Shown: positions 47,051 to 56,013, numbered from the stretch's first letter. The stretch: 64,000 nucleotides of DNA from Caldicellulosiruptor obsidiansis OB47 (GCF_000145215.1 NC_014392.1:1558001-1622000), one strand, 5' to 3'. Numbers and translations: made by a program. Notes: a model not told the origin generated them from the sequence alone.

Positions 47051-47267
47051 TCTTTTTCACCGGCTTCACGTATTTGTAAGAAATCTTCCCAGAAGCAACT
47101 TCATTTACTGCCATTGTAACATACTTGTCAGAGTTAAAATTGGTAATGTCAACCTTTTTTTGTGCCTGCTGAAGAAGTTGTCTTGCTCTTTTTGCAACAA
47201 GTACAGAAAGTGTGTATTTATTGTCCACATACTTTAAAAGCTCATCAAGCCCTGGTCGCAAAAGCAT
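47034..47267 (-). CDS. rpoZ: RNA polymerase omega subunit
   Basis: 77 residues. The helical core has KYTLSVLVAKRARQL and the downstream VTMAVNEVASGKI block. It binds beta-prime and helps RNA polymerase assembly. Position between gmk and coaBC is typical. Confidence 0.94.
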   Translation of the reverse strand: MLLRPGLDELLKYVDNKYTLSVLVAKRARQLLQQAQKKVDITNFNSDKYVTMAVNEVASGKISYKYVKPVKKNEVKK

Positions 47268-47274
47268 TCTTCAT

Positions 47275-47874
47275 TCACTCCTTCAAAAATCTTTGTATAT
47301 CAAATCTCCTACTCTTTAGCTTTTCAACTTCAATAATCTTTTGTATCTTTTCAGTAGCATCATCCACATTGTCATTTATAACACAATAGTCATACTCAGG
47401 CACAAGTTTTATCTCGTTCTTGGCAATCTCAAGTCTTGCCTTGATTTCATCTTCAGACTCGGTACCTCTTTTTACAAGTCTTTTGTAAAGCTCTTCTATG
47501 GATGGGGGCAGTAAAAATATCAGTACTGCATCCGAAAATACTTTTTTAATCTGAAGTGCTCCTTTTGTCTCAATCTCCAAAATTACATCAAAACCTTTTT
47601 CCAATGTTTCAAAGACAAAGTCTTTGGGCGTACCATAATAGTTGTTGTTATATTCAGCATATTCTAAAAACCTTTCGTTTTTAATCTCTTCTTCAAATTG
47701 CTCGCGCGAGACAAAAAAATAATTCATGCCTTCTTTTTCCCCTGGCCGTGGTTTTCTGGTCGTCTTGGAGATTGAAAGCTTGATATTAGGATTTTTCTCA
47801 AGAAGCTTTCCAACAACTGTACCCTTTCCAGTTCCTGCAGGCCCTGATATTACAATCAAAAGTCCATTTCTCAT
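47275..47874 (-). CDS. gmk: Guanylate kinase
   Basis: 199 residues. P-loop [11 protein letters not shown], then [20 protein letters not shown], the GMP-binding region, and the lid. It phosphorylates GMP to GDP. Its start overlaps the remA stop by 4 bases, so the two are translationally coupled as in Bacillus. Confidence 0.97.
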   Translation of the reverse strand: MRNGLLIVISGPAGTGKGTVVGKLLEKNPNIKLSISKTTRKPRPGEKEGMNYFFVSREQFEEEIKNERFLEYAEYNNNYYGTPKDFVFETLEKGFDVILEIETKGALQIKKVFSDAVLIFLLPPSIEELYKRLVKRGTESEDEIKARLEIAKNEIKLVPEYDYCVINDNVDDATEKIQKIIEVEKLKSRRFDIQRFLKE

Positions 47875-48179
47875 TTTTTATCATCCTCATCTTCAACTTC
47901 AATATCTTCTTCTTCAAACTCTTCTTCTGGTTCTATAATTCTGTGTGCTACAGTCTCTGGCTGAACAGAAGAAAGTATTACATAATCAGCATCAGTTATT
48001 ATTACCGCTCTCGTTCTTCTACCATATGTGGCATCAATCAGCATACCTCTTTCTCTTGCTTCCTGGATTATTCTTTTTATAGGTGCTGAATCAGGACTGA
48101 CTATTGCTATCAGCCTGTTTGCTGAAACTATGTTACCAAACCCTATGTTAATAAGTTTTATATTACCGCTACTGCTCAA
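47871..48179 (-). CDS. remA: DUF370 regulator RemA
   Basis: 102 residues from TTG 48179, selected because GAGGTGAG lies 6 bases upstream and the family normally starts a few residues before [11 protein letters not shown] longer frame to 48236 would overlap yicC. The conserved core is [25 protein letters not shown] and [12 protein letters not shown]. In Bacillus RemA is a DNA-binding activator of biofilm matrix and osmoprotection genes. The last ~18 residues here are an unusually acidic tail (Glu/Asp run). Confidence 0.9.
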   Translation of the reverse strand: MSSSGNIKLINIGFGNIVSANRLIAIVSPDSAPIKRIIQEARERGMLIDATYGRRTRAVIITDADYVILSSVQPETVAHRIIEPEEEFEEEDIEVEDEDDKK

Positions 48180-48192
48180 AACAAACTCACCT

Positions 48193-49074
48193 CTATTCAA
48201 TATTTTGAACTTGTTCACGAATTTTTTCAAGCTCATCTTTAAGACTTACAACACATTGGGAGATTTCAAAAATAGTAGCTTTGGCACCAATTGTATTTGT
48301 CTCTCTGTTCATCTCTTGAACTATAAAGTCAAGTTTTTTGCCCACACTTCCTCCAGCTTCTAAACACTCTCTAAACTGACTTATATGACTTTTTAGTCTC
48401 ACAAGCTCTTCTGTTATATCGCTTTTGTCAGCAAATAGAGTTATCTCCAGCATAAGTCTGTTTTCATCAATGTTCTTTAAATCGAAATATTCACTTACCC
48501 GTTTGTAAAGTTTTTCTCTGTAATTTTCAACCAAATCCTTTGAATACTCTTCTATTCTCCTCACCAAAGCTTTAATGTTTTCTAATCTCATCAGAATATC
48601 CTTTTTAAGATTTTCACCTTCTGTTTTTCTCATTTTATCTAAATTCTGAAGTGCCTCTTCAACACAATCCAAAAGCTCAGACTTAACAGTACCAAGGTCA
48701 AGTTCTTCAGTCTCAATCACAAGAGCATCTGGAAGTTTTATGAAAGTCGAAAGACTAAAATCGTCTTGAATTTCTGAAAAGTTTTCTCTAATCCTATTTA
48801 TTGCTTCCAAGTACTGCTTCATTATCCCTATGTTAGGAATAATCCTATAATCTTTTTCACTGAAGCTTTTAAAATTAATATATATATCAACCTTTCCACG
48901 GCAAATATATTGCGAAACCATATTTTTTATCTCATTTTCAAATTTGATAAATTCTTTAGGCATCTTCAAGTTCATTTCCAAATATCTGTGGTTTACACTT
49001 CTTATGTCCACGCTGTACTCTCTCTCATTTATTATTCTTTTACATCCACCGTAGCCTGTCATACTTTTAATCAT
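48193..49074 (-). CDS. yicC: YicC-family endoribonuclease
   Basis: 293 residues, first gene of the long minus-strand cluster. It has the family start [12 protein letters not shown] and the C-terminal DUF1732 block with [20 protein letters not shown]. YicC/YloC proteins are reported RNA endonucleases, oligomeric and cytoplasmic. It precedes remA-gmk-rpoZ as in other Firmicutes. Confidence 0.93.
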   Translation of the reverse strand: MIKSMTGYGGCKRIINEREYSVDIRSVNHRYLEMNLKMPKEFIKFENEIKNMVSQYICRGKVDIYINFKSFSEKDYRIIPNIGIMKQYLEAINRIRENFSEIQDDFSLSTFIKLPDALVIETEELDLGTVKSELLDCVEEALQNLDKMRKTEGENLKKDILMRLENIKALVRRIEEYSKDLVENYREKLYKRVSEYFDLKNIDENRLMLEITLFADKSDITEELVRLKSHISQFRECLEAGGSVGKKLDFIVQEMNRETNTIGAKATIFEISQCVVSLKDELEKIREQVQNIE

Positions 49075-49251
49075 GATAATGCAACCAATCCTTTCAATGT
49101 TATTGTTAAAAAAATTTTAAAATCAAAGAAAAAACAAAAAATTTCTACTTAACTACTATCTATTTTAAAGTATTTTTACCCATAAAATCAAGAAAGGGTT
49201 ATAATATTAGTTGAAGTAAAATACACTTTTGAAAAGCAAGGTGAAGTTAAA

Positions 49252-50892
49252 ATGATAATAGGCCTTGATGTTGGTGGTACAACCATCGACACAGTGGCAA
49301 TAGAAAATGGAAAGGTTGTTGCATTTAAAAAATTCGAACGTGGTAGAAGCTTAATAGACTCTGTGTTAGAAAGTTTAAACCAGTTTATATCTAAAGAGAT
49401 GATTTCGAACCTCGAAAGAATAACACTCAGCACAACCGTCACCACTAACGCAATAGTTCAAAATAATTTAGATAAAGTGGGAATGATAATAGAAAACGGT
49501 ATTGGAGCAAATCCTGAATTTTTGATGTGCGGCGACATGAATTTCTTTGCAGATGGATATATAAATAACAGAGGCATAGAGGTAAAATCACTAAATATCG
49601 AAAGCGTAAAGAACGCTTTGCAAAGCTTTAAACAAGAAGGTATAGAAAACTTGGGCATTGTTGGCAAGTTCTCTGTTCGAAATTCACAGCATGAACTTGC
49701 TGTATATGAAGCAGCTAAAGAATACAACTTTAAATTTGTGTCAGTTGGCTACAAACTTTCTGGCAAACTCAACTTTCCCCGAAGAGTTTTTTCCACATAC
49801 TTGAACTGTGCAGTCTACAGTACATTTAACATGTTCTATAAAAGTATTTTAACATTTTCACAAGAAAGAAAAATTCCTCTTGAAAAGATATTTATTCAAA
49901 AGCCAGATGGCGGTATTATAAATTTGTATGATATTGAAGGTTTCCCAATATTCTCTGTTATCTCAGGTCCAGCTGCATCCGCTCAAGGTGGATTTGTTCT
50001 ATCAAATTCTGTGAAAAATGCAATCATAATTGACATTGGTGGAACAACAACTGACATTGCGTTCTTGTCAAACGGCAATCTTGTTCTTGAACTATATGGA
50101 GCAAAAATCGGAAAGTATCCTACACTAGTAAGAGCAATATATTCACGATCTGTAGGGCTGGGGGCAGAAAGTATTGTTAAAATAGTAGATGATACAATTA
50201 AGATAGGACCTAAAACAAAAAGATGGTATGAACAGGACAAAAATGAGTTTGCTACTTTGCATGATGTTCTTCAATTTTCAAGTTCATACCGTGAAAATCC
50301 TGTAAATGCTCGTTTAAAGTCTTTATCTTCTCAGCTGAATATGAGCCAAGAAGACTTTTGTAAATTGGTGATAAGCAGGGCAGTTTCGATGATAGAAGAA
50401 AAAATCAAAGAGGGAATTGAGTACATTAATAATCTTCCAGTTTATACTATAAATAAACTCTTGTACGGAGAGAAATTCGCACCTCAGAAGATAATTCTAA
50501 TTGGTGGACCGGCAGAACTTTTAAAACCTCATTTAGAGAACGAGCTTAAAATAAAAGTTGAAGTCCCAAAACATTACATGGTTGCAAACGCAATTGGTTG
50601 TGCGATTGGCTCAATCTCAAAAGAGTACAACTTAGTTGCAGACACTATCCAGGGCAAGATGGTAATCCCAGAGCTAAATATATATCAAAGTATTCCTGCA
50701 GATTTTACTATTGACCAGGCAAAGAAGGTTTTAATTGAAAAGGTCTTAGAGTGCAGAGAAGCTAAAAATCAAGACGATGTAGAGATTGTGGATGAAAGTT
50801 CTTTTAACATGATAAGAAGTTTTAGATTCTGCGGAAGAATGATTAGAATTAAAGCCCAGTTAAAACCAAAGCTTTTAAATTTGAGAGATTGA
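49252..50892 (+). CDS. Hydantoinase/oxoprolinase (HyuA-like) family protein
   Basis: 546 residues of ASKHA fold. The two phosphate-binding loops are GLDVGGTTIDTVAIENG at the N-terminus and DIGGTTTDIAFLSNG near residue 263, with a VTTNAIVQ region between. The family includes ATP-dependent hydantoinases, 5-oxoprolinase and acetone carboxylase subunits. The partner HyuB-type subunit expected for hydantoin or oxoproline hydrolysis is not encoded next to it; a histone-deacetylase-fold gene follows by 21 bases instead. Its substrate is therefore open. AAGGTGA precedes ATG 49252. Confidence 0.85.
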   Translation: MIIGLDVGGTTIDTVAIENGKVVAFKKFERGRSLIDSVLESLNQFISKEMISNLERITLSTTVTTNAIVQNNLDKVGMIIENGIGANPEFLMCGDMNFFADGYINNRGIEVKSLNIESVKNALQSFKQEGIENLGIVGKFSVRNSQHELAVYEAAKEYNFKFVSVGYKLSGKLNFPRRVFSTYLNCAVYSTFNMFYKSILTFSQERKIPLEKIFIQKPDGGIINLYDIEGFPIFSVISGPAASAQGGFVLSNSVKNAIIIDIGGTTTDIAFLSNGNLVLELYGAKIGKYPTLVRAIYSRSVGLGAESIVKIVDDTIKIGPKTKRWYEQDKNEFATLHDVLQFSSSYRENPVNARLKSLSSQLNMSQEDFCKLVISRAVSMIEEKIKEGIEYINNLPVYTINKLLYGEKFAPQKIILIGGPAELLKPHLENELKIKVEVPKHYMVANAIGCAIGSISKEYNLVADTIQGKMVIPELNIYQSIPADFTIDQAKKVLIEKVLECREAKNQDDVEIVDESSFNMIRSFRFCGRMIRIKAQLKPKLLNLRD

Positions 50893-50913
50893 TTTTTTGG
50901 GGAGTGAAACAAG

Positions 50914-52230
50914 ATGTTAAAAGCAAAAAATAGTTTAGGGCTCATACTATTTCCTGCCTTTGACTGGAGAATTTCTCCAACGCATCCTGAAAGAGAAGAA
51001 AGACTTTTGTATACAATTGACCAGATAGAAGAAGAGGGGCTTTTTGACTATGAAAATGTAGAAATTTTCAATCCCGAAATAATTGAGTCAAAATATGTAG
51101 AGATGACTCATTTTTGCATCCCCGACATTTCTTCAATTGTTACCGTATCTCACAAGATAGCTGCAGGCTCAGCAATAACTATTGCTAAAAAGGTTCTGTC
51201 AAAAGAAGTAGAAAAAGGATTTGCTCTCATCCGACCACCCGGTCATCATGCACACAGAATAACATATGGCGACAGAGGATTTTGTATTATAAACAATGAG
51301 GCGATAATGGTGGAATATCTAAGAAAAGAATATAAAATTAAAAAGATAGCAATAATAGACACTGACTGTCATCACGGTGATGGAACGCAGGATATCTTTT
51401 GGAACGACAAAGATGTCTTGTTTATTTCTCTGCACCAAGATGGCACAACCCTATATCCCGGCACGGGTTTTACTGACGAAATTGGTGGACCGTCGGCAAT
51501 TGGTTATACTTTAAATCTCCCCTTGCCACCCTATACATCTGATGAAGGATTTTTGTACTGCTTAGACAATCTTATCATTCCTGTTTTAGAAGAATTCAAA
51601 CCTGACATCATAATAAACTCCGCAGGGCAGGACAACCATTATTCTGACCCGCTGACAAACATGAACTTTTCTGCTCAGGGATACGCAAAACTTACAGAAA
51701 AGCTAAGTCCAGATATTTCTGTTTTAGAAGGCGGGTATTCTATTGAAAGTGCTCTTCCTTACGTCAATTTGGGTATAATATTTGCACTTGCGGGTATTGA
51801 TTATTCGAACATAAAAGAACCTGATTACAATCCTGAAAGACTTAAACAGTCTCAAAGAACAACTGATTACATCAAACGGCTTTGTGAACATGTATACAGT
51901 ATATGGAAATCAAAAGAAGAAAGAGAATACAAAATCAAAACGGCAAATCAAGATTATTTCGTCAGAAAAAAATCTATTTATTATGACACAATGGGATTCA
52001 GAGAAAATCAGCTTGAAAAAATAAAGAACTGCAAAAAATGCTCAGGTCTAATATTAATAGACTCCCTTTGTTTGGGATACAGGGTTTTAGCCATAGTAAT
52101 TCCACACGATGCATGTAATGACTGCCAAAAGGAGGGTCACAAGCTCTTTGAAAATACTGCGGTTGGAGACTATTCTCATATACTTTTGCAGGATAAAAAG
52201 AGTTTTGAGTTTTTTAGAAAAACATCATAA
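50914..52230 (+). CDS. Histone-deacetylase superfamily amidohydrolase with extra cysteine-rich C-terminus
   Basis: 438 residues. The HDAC/AcuC/polyamine-deacetylase motifs are in order: RPPGHHAHR (charge-relay His pair), GFCIINNEA, IDTDCHHGDGTQDIF (zinc Asp/His), SAGQDNH with the second zinc Asp, and LEGGYS. Members hydrolyse acetyl-amide bonds of lysine, polyamines or other amines. After residue ~330 comes a tail with CxxC at 373-376 and CxxC at 401-404, like a zinc ribbon, not normal for this family. GGGGAG precedes ATG 50914. It is in one transcript with the HyuA-like gene. Confidence 0.85.
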   Translation: MLKAKNSLGLILFPAFDWRISPTHPEREERLLYTIDQIEEEGLFDYENVEIFNPEIIESKYVEMTHFCIPDISSIVTVSHKIAAGSAITIAKKVLSKEVEKGFALIRPPGHHAHRITYGDRGFCIINNEAIMVEYLRKEYKIKKIAIIDTDCHHGDGTQDIFWNDKDVLFISLHQDGTTLYPGTGFTDEIGGPSAIGYTLNLPLPPYTSDEGFLYCLDNLIIPVLEEFKPDIIINSAGQDNHYSDPLTNMNFSAQGYAKLTEKLSPDISVLEGGYSIESALPYVNLGIIFALAGIDYSNIKEPDYNPERLKQSQRTTDYIKRLCEHVYSIWKSKEEREYKIKTANQDYFVRKKSIYYDTMGFRENQLEKIKNCKKCSGLILIDSLCLGYRVLAIVIPHDACNDCQKEGHKLFENTAVGDYSHILLQDKKSFEFFRKTS

Positions 52231-52247
52231 AACTTCTTTGGTTTGTT

Positions 52248-53135
52248 TTATTTTAAAAGGTATTTCTCTTTTAATTTCTCACCATTTATGAGCACCAAGC
52301 TGCCCTGCTTGAATTTTAGTTTTTTGGCTAAGTATTCACATTTAATCTTCAAAAGATAAAAAACATTTTCTTGAACATCTTCAAAGTCATCCACAGTCTC
52401 AAAGTTTGCCTGCCCTTTTGAAATAATCACATCAGCAGTAGATATAAGATTTTTAACCTGCTCAGAGATAAAATCTTTGGAGACTCCTAAAAGCGCTGCT
52501 CCGCTCTCAATCACATTTGCTATTTTACTCATTGAAACTTCTTCTGCATCTTCCTTAGTTGCATCGTTGAGGACAGGCCCTGACTTTACAATGTAATAAA
52601 CATTTTTTCCTATTTCATTTAGAATCTCTACCAATATCTTATCAAATACAATCTCACCTGCATTATCACCGATAATAACTACATTCTTCCCTCTTTCAAT
52701 TTTTTCCTTCAAAAGAGGATAATCATCTATCCAAAATCCAAAATCAAATGCATGCTCAAGTTCTTTATCAATATTAAAGTCTCTTTGAATCCCTAAATCA
52801 ATCACATTTCCTGCAACAGAAGCTTTTAAAGCTTCATATAGAGCATCAGATGCTCTTGAAACCTTCTCTTTGAGTTTTGGATACAGTTCAAGCGCCAACT
52901 TATTCGAGGATTTTTTTGCTTCATAGTATGGATCTGAGTTATTAATAAACTCATATGTTTTAAGTAGAACAAGTGAAGAATTATACGCTGGTGATGCAGA
53001 AGGATCTAAAGTTTTTATATAATCCATAAGATTATATAATATTTCAATCTTTTTTTCATCGGGAACTTTTATCATCTCCATGCATGAAACTGCCTGTTTT
53101 AGATAGCAGTGAATGCAGTCAACAAGACTTTTCAA
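52248..53135 (-). CDS. DUF89 (damage-control phosphatase, ARMT1-like) family protein
   Basis: 295 residues. The N-terminal CIHCYLKQA gives the CxxC found in prokaryotic DUF89. The metal/phosphate-binding motifs are IGDNAGEIVFDKIL and VKSGPVLNDAT with a conserved Asp/Asn set, then a Lys-containing SKGQANFE. DUF89 enzymes are metal-dependent phosphatases proposed to destroy harmful sugar phosphates and damaged metabolites. It converges on the HDAC gene with only 17 bases between. No substrate can be inferred. Confidence 0.88.
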   Translation of the reverse strand: MKSLVDCIHCYLKQAVSCMEMIKVPDEKKIEILYNLMDYIKTLDPSASPAYNSSLVLLKTYEFINNSDPYYEAKKSSNKLALELYPKLKEKVSRASDALYEALKASVAGNVIDLGIQRDFNIDKELEHAFDFGFWIDDYPLLKEKIERGKNVVIIGDNAGEIVFDKILVEILNEIGKNVYYIVKSGPVLNDATKEDAEEVSMSKIANVIESGAALLGVSKDFISEQVKNLISTADVIISKGQANFETVDDFEDVQENVFYLLKIKCEYLAKKLKFKQGSLVLINGEKLKEKYLLK

Positions 53136-53207
53136 CTTTTAATTCACTCCTTTTGAAATTAAATTTTTCAGCCAAACCACTGCTACTAAATAAAGTATTA
53201 ATAACTC

Positions 53208-53237
53208 TTGATTTATTGTCAAGAAGAATATTATAAT
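53208..53237 (+). promoter_or_regulatory. Promoter of tRNA-Thr
   Basis: TTGATT (53208-53213) and TATAAT (53232-53237), spacer 18, placing the start about 10 bases before the tRNA 5' end. Confidence 0.6.
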
Positions 53238-53254
53238 TGTATATGTCTAAATGA

Positions 53255-53329
53255 GCTCCATTAGCTCAGTGGCAGAGCAGTCGATTCGTAATCGACCGGT
53301 CGGGGGTTCGAATCCCCCATGGAGCTCCA
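53255..53329 (+). tRNA. tRNA-Thr, anticodon CGT
   Basis: A full cloverleaf: acceptor GCTCCAT pairs with ATGGAGC, D-stem GCTC/GAGC, anticodon stem GTCGA/TCGAC with loop TTCGTAA, T-arm GGGGG/CCCCC with TTCGAAT, then T73 and an encoded CCA. The anticodon CGT reads ACG. It is a single tRNA gene with a decayed integrase downstream, which suggests it has served as an integration site. Confidence 0.96.
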
Positions 53330-53364
53330 ATAAAAACAAGGGGTTTGGGGATAGGTAAAATTTT

Positions 53365-53410
53365 AGGGTAACTACTCCACTATCTCAGGAGTGGTTACCC
53401 TTTGTTTTTA
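53365..53410 (+). terminator. Intrinsic terminator downstream of tRNA-Thr
   Basis: A 14-bp stem (53365-53378 with 53388-53401, one G-T pair) with a 9-base loop and TTGTTTTTA after it. The right arm overlaps the last codons of the decayed integrase. Confidence 0.75.
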
Positions 53411-53677
53411 TATCCTCGAATAAGCTGTTTAATTTCATTGCAGCAGCTTTCTTTATCTCAGGCATAACATGAGAATAGATATTTAACTCAAACCTTCTTG
53501 ATATTTGGTATTATACAAAGCTTGAAGATACTCAAGCCTCAAATCTTTTAGCTTATAATGACCAATGGCAGAATTTATATGTCTTTCTATATAGCACAAA
53601 TAATCTTTAAACGTTGAATGTCGCAATGTTTGTTTTTTGTATTCCCAAAGCCAAGTATGAAGCCAGTCTTTTTTCAT
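53385..53677 (-). pseudogene. Remnant of a tyrosine recombinase (integrase)
   Basis: Two pieces of one family. The N-terminal core-binding (SAM-like) piece from 53677 has WLHTWLWEYKKQTLRHSTF and IERHINSAIGHYKLKDL, and stops at 53483. In another frame just after it comes NIYSHVMPEIKKAAAMKLN, the end of a tyrosine recombinase with the catalytic Tyr, running to a stop at 53385. The whole catalytic middle (about 200 residues, including the R-H-R residues) is deleted. It is beside tRNA-Thr with its 3' end toward the tRNA, as in tRNA-integrated elements. Confidence 0.85.
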
Positions 53678-53709
53678 TATTCCCTCTCTTTTTTGTCTTT
53701 GCAGGCATG

Positions 53710-54294
53710 TTATAACACCTCTTTAATTTGAGCAAAGTCTATTATAAGGTCTTCAAAAATACCAACCTTGACCTTGTCATTGAAGGTGTAAGCTACTGGT
53801 GGCAAATAATCTTCTTCATTGTCTTTGAGCCTGTATACCAAAATTGTTTGGTTGTTTGGATTTACAATCCAATATTCCTTGACTTTAAACTGTGTGTAAA
53901 GATTGAGTTTTCGAATATAATCATGTGAAAAATTACTTTCAGACACAACCTCAATTATCATCTCAGGAGCTCCAACACAGCCTTTATCAGTAAGCTTTCT
54001 CTTGTCGCAAATAATTGAAATATCAGGCTGGACAACGTTGATTGCCTGTTTTTCATCCTGTCCTTCCTCTATTAGGACTATATCAAATGGAGCTGTGTAT
54101 AACTTGCAGGACTTATTAGAAGATTTGAGATAATTTTTTATCAATGTTGCAAGCTCTATTACAATTTCCTGGTGTACCCTTGACGGTGCAGGGCTCATAT
54201 CATAAATAACACCATCAATAAGCTCTACCCTTGTGTCTTCAGGCAGCTCAAGGTAATCTGCATAGGTATAAACCTTAGGTATCCTTACTTTCAT
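53710..54294 (-). CDS. Uma2/DUF820-family restriction-endonuclease-like protein
   Basis: 194 residues. PD-(D/E)XK-like features are VVQPDISIIC and then APEMIIEVVS with the Glu. Family marks ELIDGVIYDM and YWIVNPNNQTILVYR are also present. The genes are abundant in cyanobacteria and thermophilic Firmicutes. Their function is unknown, with transposon or mobile-element links proposed. It begins right beside the integrase remnant and could be cargo of the lost element or unrelated. Confidence 0.88.
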   Translation of the reverse strand: MKVRIPKVYTYADYLELPEDTRVELIDGVIYDMSPAPSRVHQEIVIELATLIKNYLKSSNKSCKLYTAPFDIVLIEEGQDEKQAINVVQPDISIICDKRKLTDKGCVGAPEMIIEVVSESNFSHDYIRKLNLYTQFKVKEYWIVNPNNQTILVYRLKDNEEDYLPPVAYTFNDKVKVGIFEDLIIDFAQIKEVL

Positions 54295-54436
54295 TTAAAT
54301 CACCTTTTTCTTAGATTTTGTTCATAATATTTAAATCATTTATCAGCTCTACTTTCCATAATGGAATTACATATCTTAAAATATTCTATCACATTGTAAA
54401 AAGTTTGTCTTCATCTTCACCTACTCAAAATATTCT

Positions 54437-54484
54437 AAAAACAAAAACCGCCATCTTATTTGAATTTACAACACAGATGGCGGT
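54437..54484 (-). terminator. Intrinsic terminator after the CoA-binding protein gene
   Basis: 10-bp GC-rich stem ACCGCCATCT/AGATGGCGGT (54447-54456 with 54475-54484), followed on the minus strand by TTTTGTTTTT. It probably ends the transcript that begins upstream of iorA or at an internal promoter. Confidence 0.85.
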
Positions 54485-54498
54485 AAATCTTTTAAAAG

Positions 54499-54894
54499 TT
54501 ATTTTTTGTGGTTTAACGCAACCAAAACACATGCGTTGTAAATTGGAATTATACTATTCTTCTTACATAGCTCAATAAGCTCATTGCTTTCAGCTCCTGG
54601 CTGAAACCAAACATACTTTGCTCCTACTATGGCTGCTTGTTCAATATACTTCTTTCCTCTTTCTGGTGCAATAACCATACTCACACAATCTACTTTCCAT
54701 TCTAAATCCAACAGCGTTTTGTATACCTTGTTATTCTCAATCTCATCGTACAAAGGATTTACAGCAAACACATTGTAACCTTTCTCTTTAAGTTTTTTGA
54801 AGACCATGTATCCATATTTTTTCTTGTTTGGTGTTGCACCAACCACAGCCCAGTTTTTAAAACCCAAGGCTGACTCAATAGTTTTTGAGTCCAT
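54499..54894 (-). CDS. CoA-binding domain protein (YccU/DUF propionyl-CoA synthetase-like)
   Basis: 131 residues forming one Rossmann CoA_binding domain: WAVVGATPNKKKYGYMVF near the start, VNPLYDEI, and WFQPGAESNE. The fold is that of succinyl-CoA synthetase alpha N-terminus. The role of single-domain members is not established. Strong GGAGGAAAAAT precedes ATG 54894. It follows an unknown gene by 11 bases. Confidence 0.9.
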   Translation of the reverse strand: MDSKTIESALGFKNWAVVGATPNKKKYGYMVFKKLKEKGYNVFAVNPLYDEIENNKVYKTLLDLEWKVDCVSMVIAPERGKKYIEQAAIVGAKYVWFQPGAESNELIELCKKNSIIPIYNACVLVALNHKK

Positions 54895-54905
54895 ATTTTT
54901 CCTCC

Positions 54906-55550
54906 TTATTTTCTGCTCATAATAAAGTTATAAACCACATCCAGCCTGCTATCGTCAAATTCAAACGTGTCTTTCCCAATTGAAATCAAAAGTTTGTTAC
55001 CCACAACGTTCATCCTCAGGTCCTCACCGTACTTGTCTTTATACATCTTCTTAAGGCTGAGCATAAACTGCTTCACATTCTCTTTTCTGTACTCAAACAA
55101 GAACTCATCAACAGCATCAACAATATCGTATTCTTTTACAACTACTGGGTCACGCAGAACACCTTCTCCTCTTATTTCAACAGAGTTTGATTTTCGATCA
55201 TATATAATCTTAAACTCGTTAGCTTTAGTTTCGTACATCAGCTCTTTAAACCCTTCTGAAACATTATAGGTAATGACAGAGAAGAATCTATCCGACGGAT
55301 ATATTATCCGGGAAATATCCACACATGCCTCAATAATATTATCTATCAAATAAGCATCCAACTTTTCTGCTAAAGCTGCCTCTTTAAATTTTATTGCAAA
55401 CTCATTATAATCTTTGTAGGGAATATTAGTAAATTTGTCTTTTTCAAGCTCTTTTAAGTCTTCTACGAAAAAGTAAGCAAAACCCGCGTTACCATTTTCA
55501 ATGTCATATTCCTCAAAGGAGTAGCCCATAACTAAAGCGTACCTTTTCAT
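54906..55550 (-). CDS. Uncharacterised soluble protein
   Basis: 214 residues from ATG 55550, with GGAGGGGAG 5-8 bases upstream (ATG/TTG at 55565 is before it). I recognise no family. The protein is acidic, has no membrane helix or signal peptide, and no cysteines that pair. The first half contains FAYFFVEDLKELEKDKF; the second half has alternating charged/hydrophobic segments ending in a DTFEFDDSRLDVVYNF motif. It may be co-transcribed with the CoA-binding gene. Confidence 0.75.
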   Translation of the reverse strand: MKRYALVMGYSFEEYDIENGNAGFAYFFVEDLKELEKDKFTNIPYKDYNEFAIKFKEAALAEKLDAYLIDNIIEACVDISRIIYPSDRFFSVITYNVSEGFKELMYETKANEFKIIYDRKSNSVEIRGEGVLRDPVVVKEYDIVDAVDEFLFEYRKENVKQFMLSLKKMYKDKYGEDLRMNVVGNKLLISIGKDTFEFDDSRLDVVYNFIMSRK

Positions 55551-55625
55551 GGCTCTCCCCTCCATTCAAAAAACATTTCTTATATATTATATACCACTCA
55601 AACGCACATTTGTATTAAAAATTTT

Positions 55626-56006
55626 TTAAAAAATATTTTCAATCTTGAGTAAAATCATCTCTCTGACATGACTAACATAAAATTTAAGAAGACTTATTTC
55701 GCTAAGCAAAAGAGTTTTATCTTGTTCGAAGAGATATTCTTTTATTTTCGTGAGCTCTTCATCTATCTTGTCTATTTCTTGATGTTCAATCAACATAGCC
55801 CAACTTTTTTTGTATTCATTCCATTTCTTCACAATATCCAAGTAGTTTGACCTTGCGAGATTGTAATTGTTTTTAACAACATTTTCATACAAGCCAGACA
55901 GGTCATTTTCAATCTTATTAGTAGCACCTAATATTAGCAGGGTTGAAATTAGTGTAAACATAACTATTAAGATAACAAAGCAAACCACTGTCACCCATAC
56001 CTTCAC
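55626..56006 (-). CDS. DUF4363-type membrane-anchored protein
   Basis: 126 residues from GTG 56006 with GGAGGTAAAAGG upstream. A longer frame to 56072 would overlap the DUF421 gene. One N-terminal membrane helix (about residues 3-28) is followed by a helical, charged extracellular part with a Trp/Tyr-rich stretch (WNEYKKSW). DUF4363 genes usually follow DUF421 genes in Firmicutes, as here with a 7-base gap. Function unknown; the pair is often linked to spore or envelope biology. Confidence 0.8.
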   Translation of the reverse strand: MKVWVTVVCFVILIVMFTLISTLLILGATNKIENDLSGLYENVVKNNYNLARSNYLDIVKKWNEYKKSWAMLIEHQEIDKIDEELTKIKEYLFEQDKTLLLSEISLLKFYVSHVREMILLKIENIF

Positions 56007-56013
56007 TTGCCTT

